Below are positions 63,007 through 64,000 of a stretch of DNA of 64,000 nucleotides, piece after piece; the first letter of the stretch is position 1, and the number at the start of each line of letters is the position of its first letter. A program made the position numbers and the translations under genes. The stretch is from Lutibacter sp. (lineage in GTDB: Bacteria > Bacteroidota > Bacteroidia > Flavobacteriales > Flavobacteriaceae), in the NCBI RefSeq assembly GCF_016342705.1, contig NZ_JAEINV010000010.1:62001-126000 (forward strand), given 5' to 3'. The notes below the pieces were generated by a model that saw only the letters and a list, made by a program, of their open reading frames with translations, did not search any database and was not told the DNA's origin.

Positions 63007-64000
63007 ATGAGCATAACTAAAAAGGCAAAATCAGCATTAATTTCAGTATTTCATAAAGACGGGTTAGCACCAATAGTTCAAAAACTTAATGAATTAGGCG
63101 TTATTATTTATTCAACTGGAGGAACAGAAGATTTCATTAAAAAACTAGGAATTAAAGTAGTCCCTGTTGAAGATTTAACCTCATATCCTTCTATATTAGG
63201 TGGTAGAGTTAAAACGTTACACCCAAAAGTATTTGGTGGAATTTTAGCAAGACGTGAAAACGAACAAGATTTAGCCCAATTAGTTGAATATTCAATTCCA
63301 GAATTGGATATTGTTATTGTTGATTTATATCCTTTTGAAAAAACTGTTGCAAGTGGTGCTGATGAACAAGATATTATTGAAAAAATTGATATAGGTGGTA
63401 TTTCTTTAATTAGAGCAGCCGCTAAAAATTTTAAAGATGTAATTTGTGTTTCATCAATGAACCAATATGATGAGTTTTTACAAATTATGACAAACGGAAA
63501 TGGTGCAACAACATTGGAAGATCGTAAAAACTTTGCTGCAAAATCCTTTGCTGTTTCTAGCCATTACGATACTGCCATTTTTAATTATTTAAATAAAAAC
63601 GAAATTGCTTTTAGAGAAAGTTATAATACTTCTTCAATTTTAAGATATGGTGAAAACCCACATCAAAAAGGATATTTCTTTGGAAATTTAGATGAATTAT
63701 TTGAAAAATTACACGGAAAAGAACTTTCTTACAATAATTTATTAGATGTTGATGCTGCCTTAAATTTAATGAGTGAATTTAAAAATGACGATCCTACATT
63801 TGCCATTTTAAAACACAACAATGCCTGTGGATTGGCTCAAAGAAATTCTTTAAAACAAGCATATTTAGATGCTTTGGCTGGTGACCCAACTTCTGCTTTT
63901 GGAGGTGTTTTAATTTCTAATAAAACTATTGATATAGAAACTGCTCAAGAAATAAACAGTTTATTTTGTGAAGTTGTAATTGCACCAAGCTATACAATTG
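63007..64000 (+). CDS. purH: Bifunctional AICAR transformylase / IMP cyclohydrolase (partial, C-terminus off the window)
   Basis: Catalyses the last two steps of de novo IMP synthesis. 331 codons are visible. The N-terminal IMP cyclohydrolase (MGS-like) domain has KSALISVFHKDGLAPIV, the IIYSTGGTEDFI loop and GGRVKTLHPKVFGGIL. The transformylase part has begun with the catalytic region RYGENPHQKGYFF and ILKHNNACGLA, containing the Lys-His pair. The remainder (roughly 180 residues) lies beyond the window. Confidence 0.95.
   Translation, partial: MSITKKAKSALISVFHKDGLAPIVQKLNELGVIIYSTGGTEDFIKKLGIKVVPVEDLTSYPSILGGRVKTLHPKVFGGILARRENEQDLAQLVEYSIPELDIVIVDLYPFEKTVASGADEQDIIEKIDIGGISLIRAAAKNFKDVICVSSMNQYDEFLQIMTNGNGATTLEDRKNFAAKSFAVSSHYDTAIFNYLNKNEIAFRESYNTSSILRYGENPHQKGYFFGNLDELFEKLHGKELSYNNLLDVDAALNLMSEFKNDDPTFAILKHNNACGLAQRNSLKQAYLDALAGDPTSAFGGVLISNKTIDIETAQEINSLFCEVVIAPSYTI

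Overview
The window is AT-rich chromosomal DNA from a member of the Bacteroidetes, most likely a marine Flavobacteriaceae. The signs are lineage-restricted families (GLPGLI proteins, XrtF exosortase, long-form urocanate hydratase, DUF4197, DUF5522, DUF6588), TAnnTTTG -7 promoter boxes, little Shine-Dalgarno signal, and fusions typical of the group (GatB-AspS, Hpt-Adk, SecDF, CcsBA). The genus cannot be fixed from the sequence alone. No rRNA, tRNA, CRISPR array, prophage or complete insertion sequence was seen.

Layout. 1-7.5 kb: the start of a DppB/OppB-type permease, pyrF with a BtuF-like gene, lipoproteins, hutU and purU. 7.7-19.5 kb: an icmF-type fused isobutyryl-CoA mutase, an Lrp regulator, recQ, and gatA followed by a gatB-aspS fusion. 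19.6-28.9 kb: an accessory array, mostly on the minus strand. It holds a TonB-dependent-receptor-like protein, five GLPGLI paralogues and four short secreted two-cysteine peptides, each peptide preceded by a repeated leader. 29.4-38.5 kb: an alginate-export-like porin, then a nitric oxide module, rrf2-norC-norB-norQ-norD-ric-DUF438/PAS-norE-norF. 38.5-44 kb: tryptophanase, then CcsBA cytochrome c maturation. 44-64 kb: housekeeping genes (LysM/receptor lipoprotein-like gene, guaA, gyrB, mdh, rhodanese, fhs, secDF, hpt-adk, obgE, xrtF pair, GAF protein, start of purH).

How genes work together. NorCB reduces NO to N2O, with NorQ and NorD as activation factors and NorE/NorF as accessory membrane proteins. 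Ric repairs damaged Fe-S clusters, an Rrf2 regulator precedes the operon, and CcsBA supplies covalent c-heme for NorC. A 14-bp palindrome core is shared by the norC and ccsBA promoter regions. pyrF, purU, purH, guaA, hpt-adk and fhs contribute to nucleotide and one-carbon metabolism.

The best candidate for an undescribed system is the peptide/GLPGLI array at about 19.6-28.85 kb. Four cassettes share leader, signal peptide and cysteine spacing, but their mature peptide sequences are almost unrelated. Each is followed by a different GLPGLI protein, and a receptor-like outer-membrane protein ends the array. The leader has a covarying hairpin, a long-range 13-bp inverted repeat, and in two copies a poly-A tract of 14 or 15 bases next to a possible promoter.
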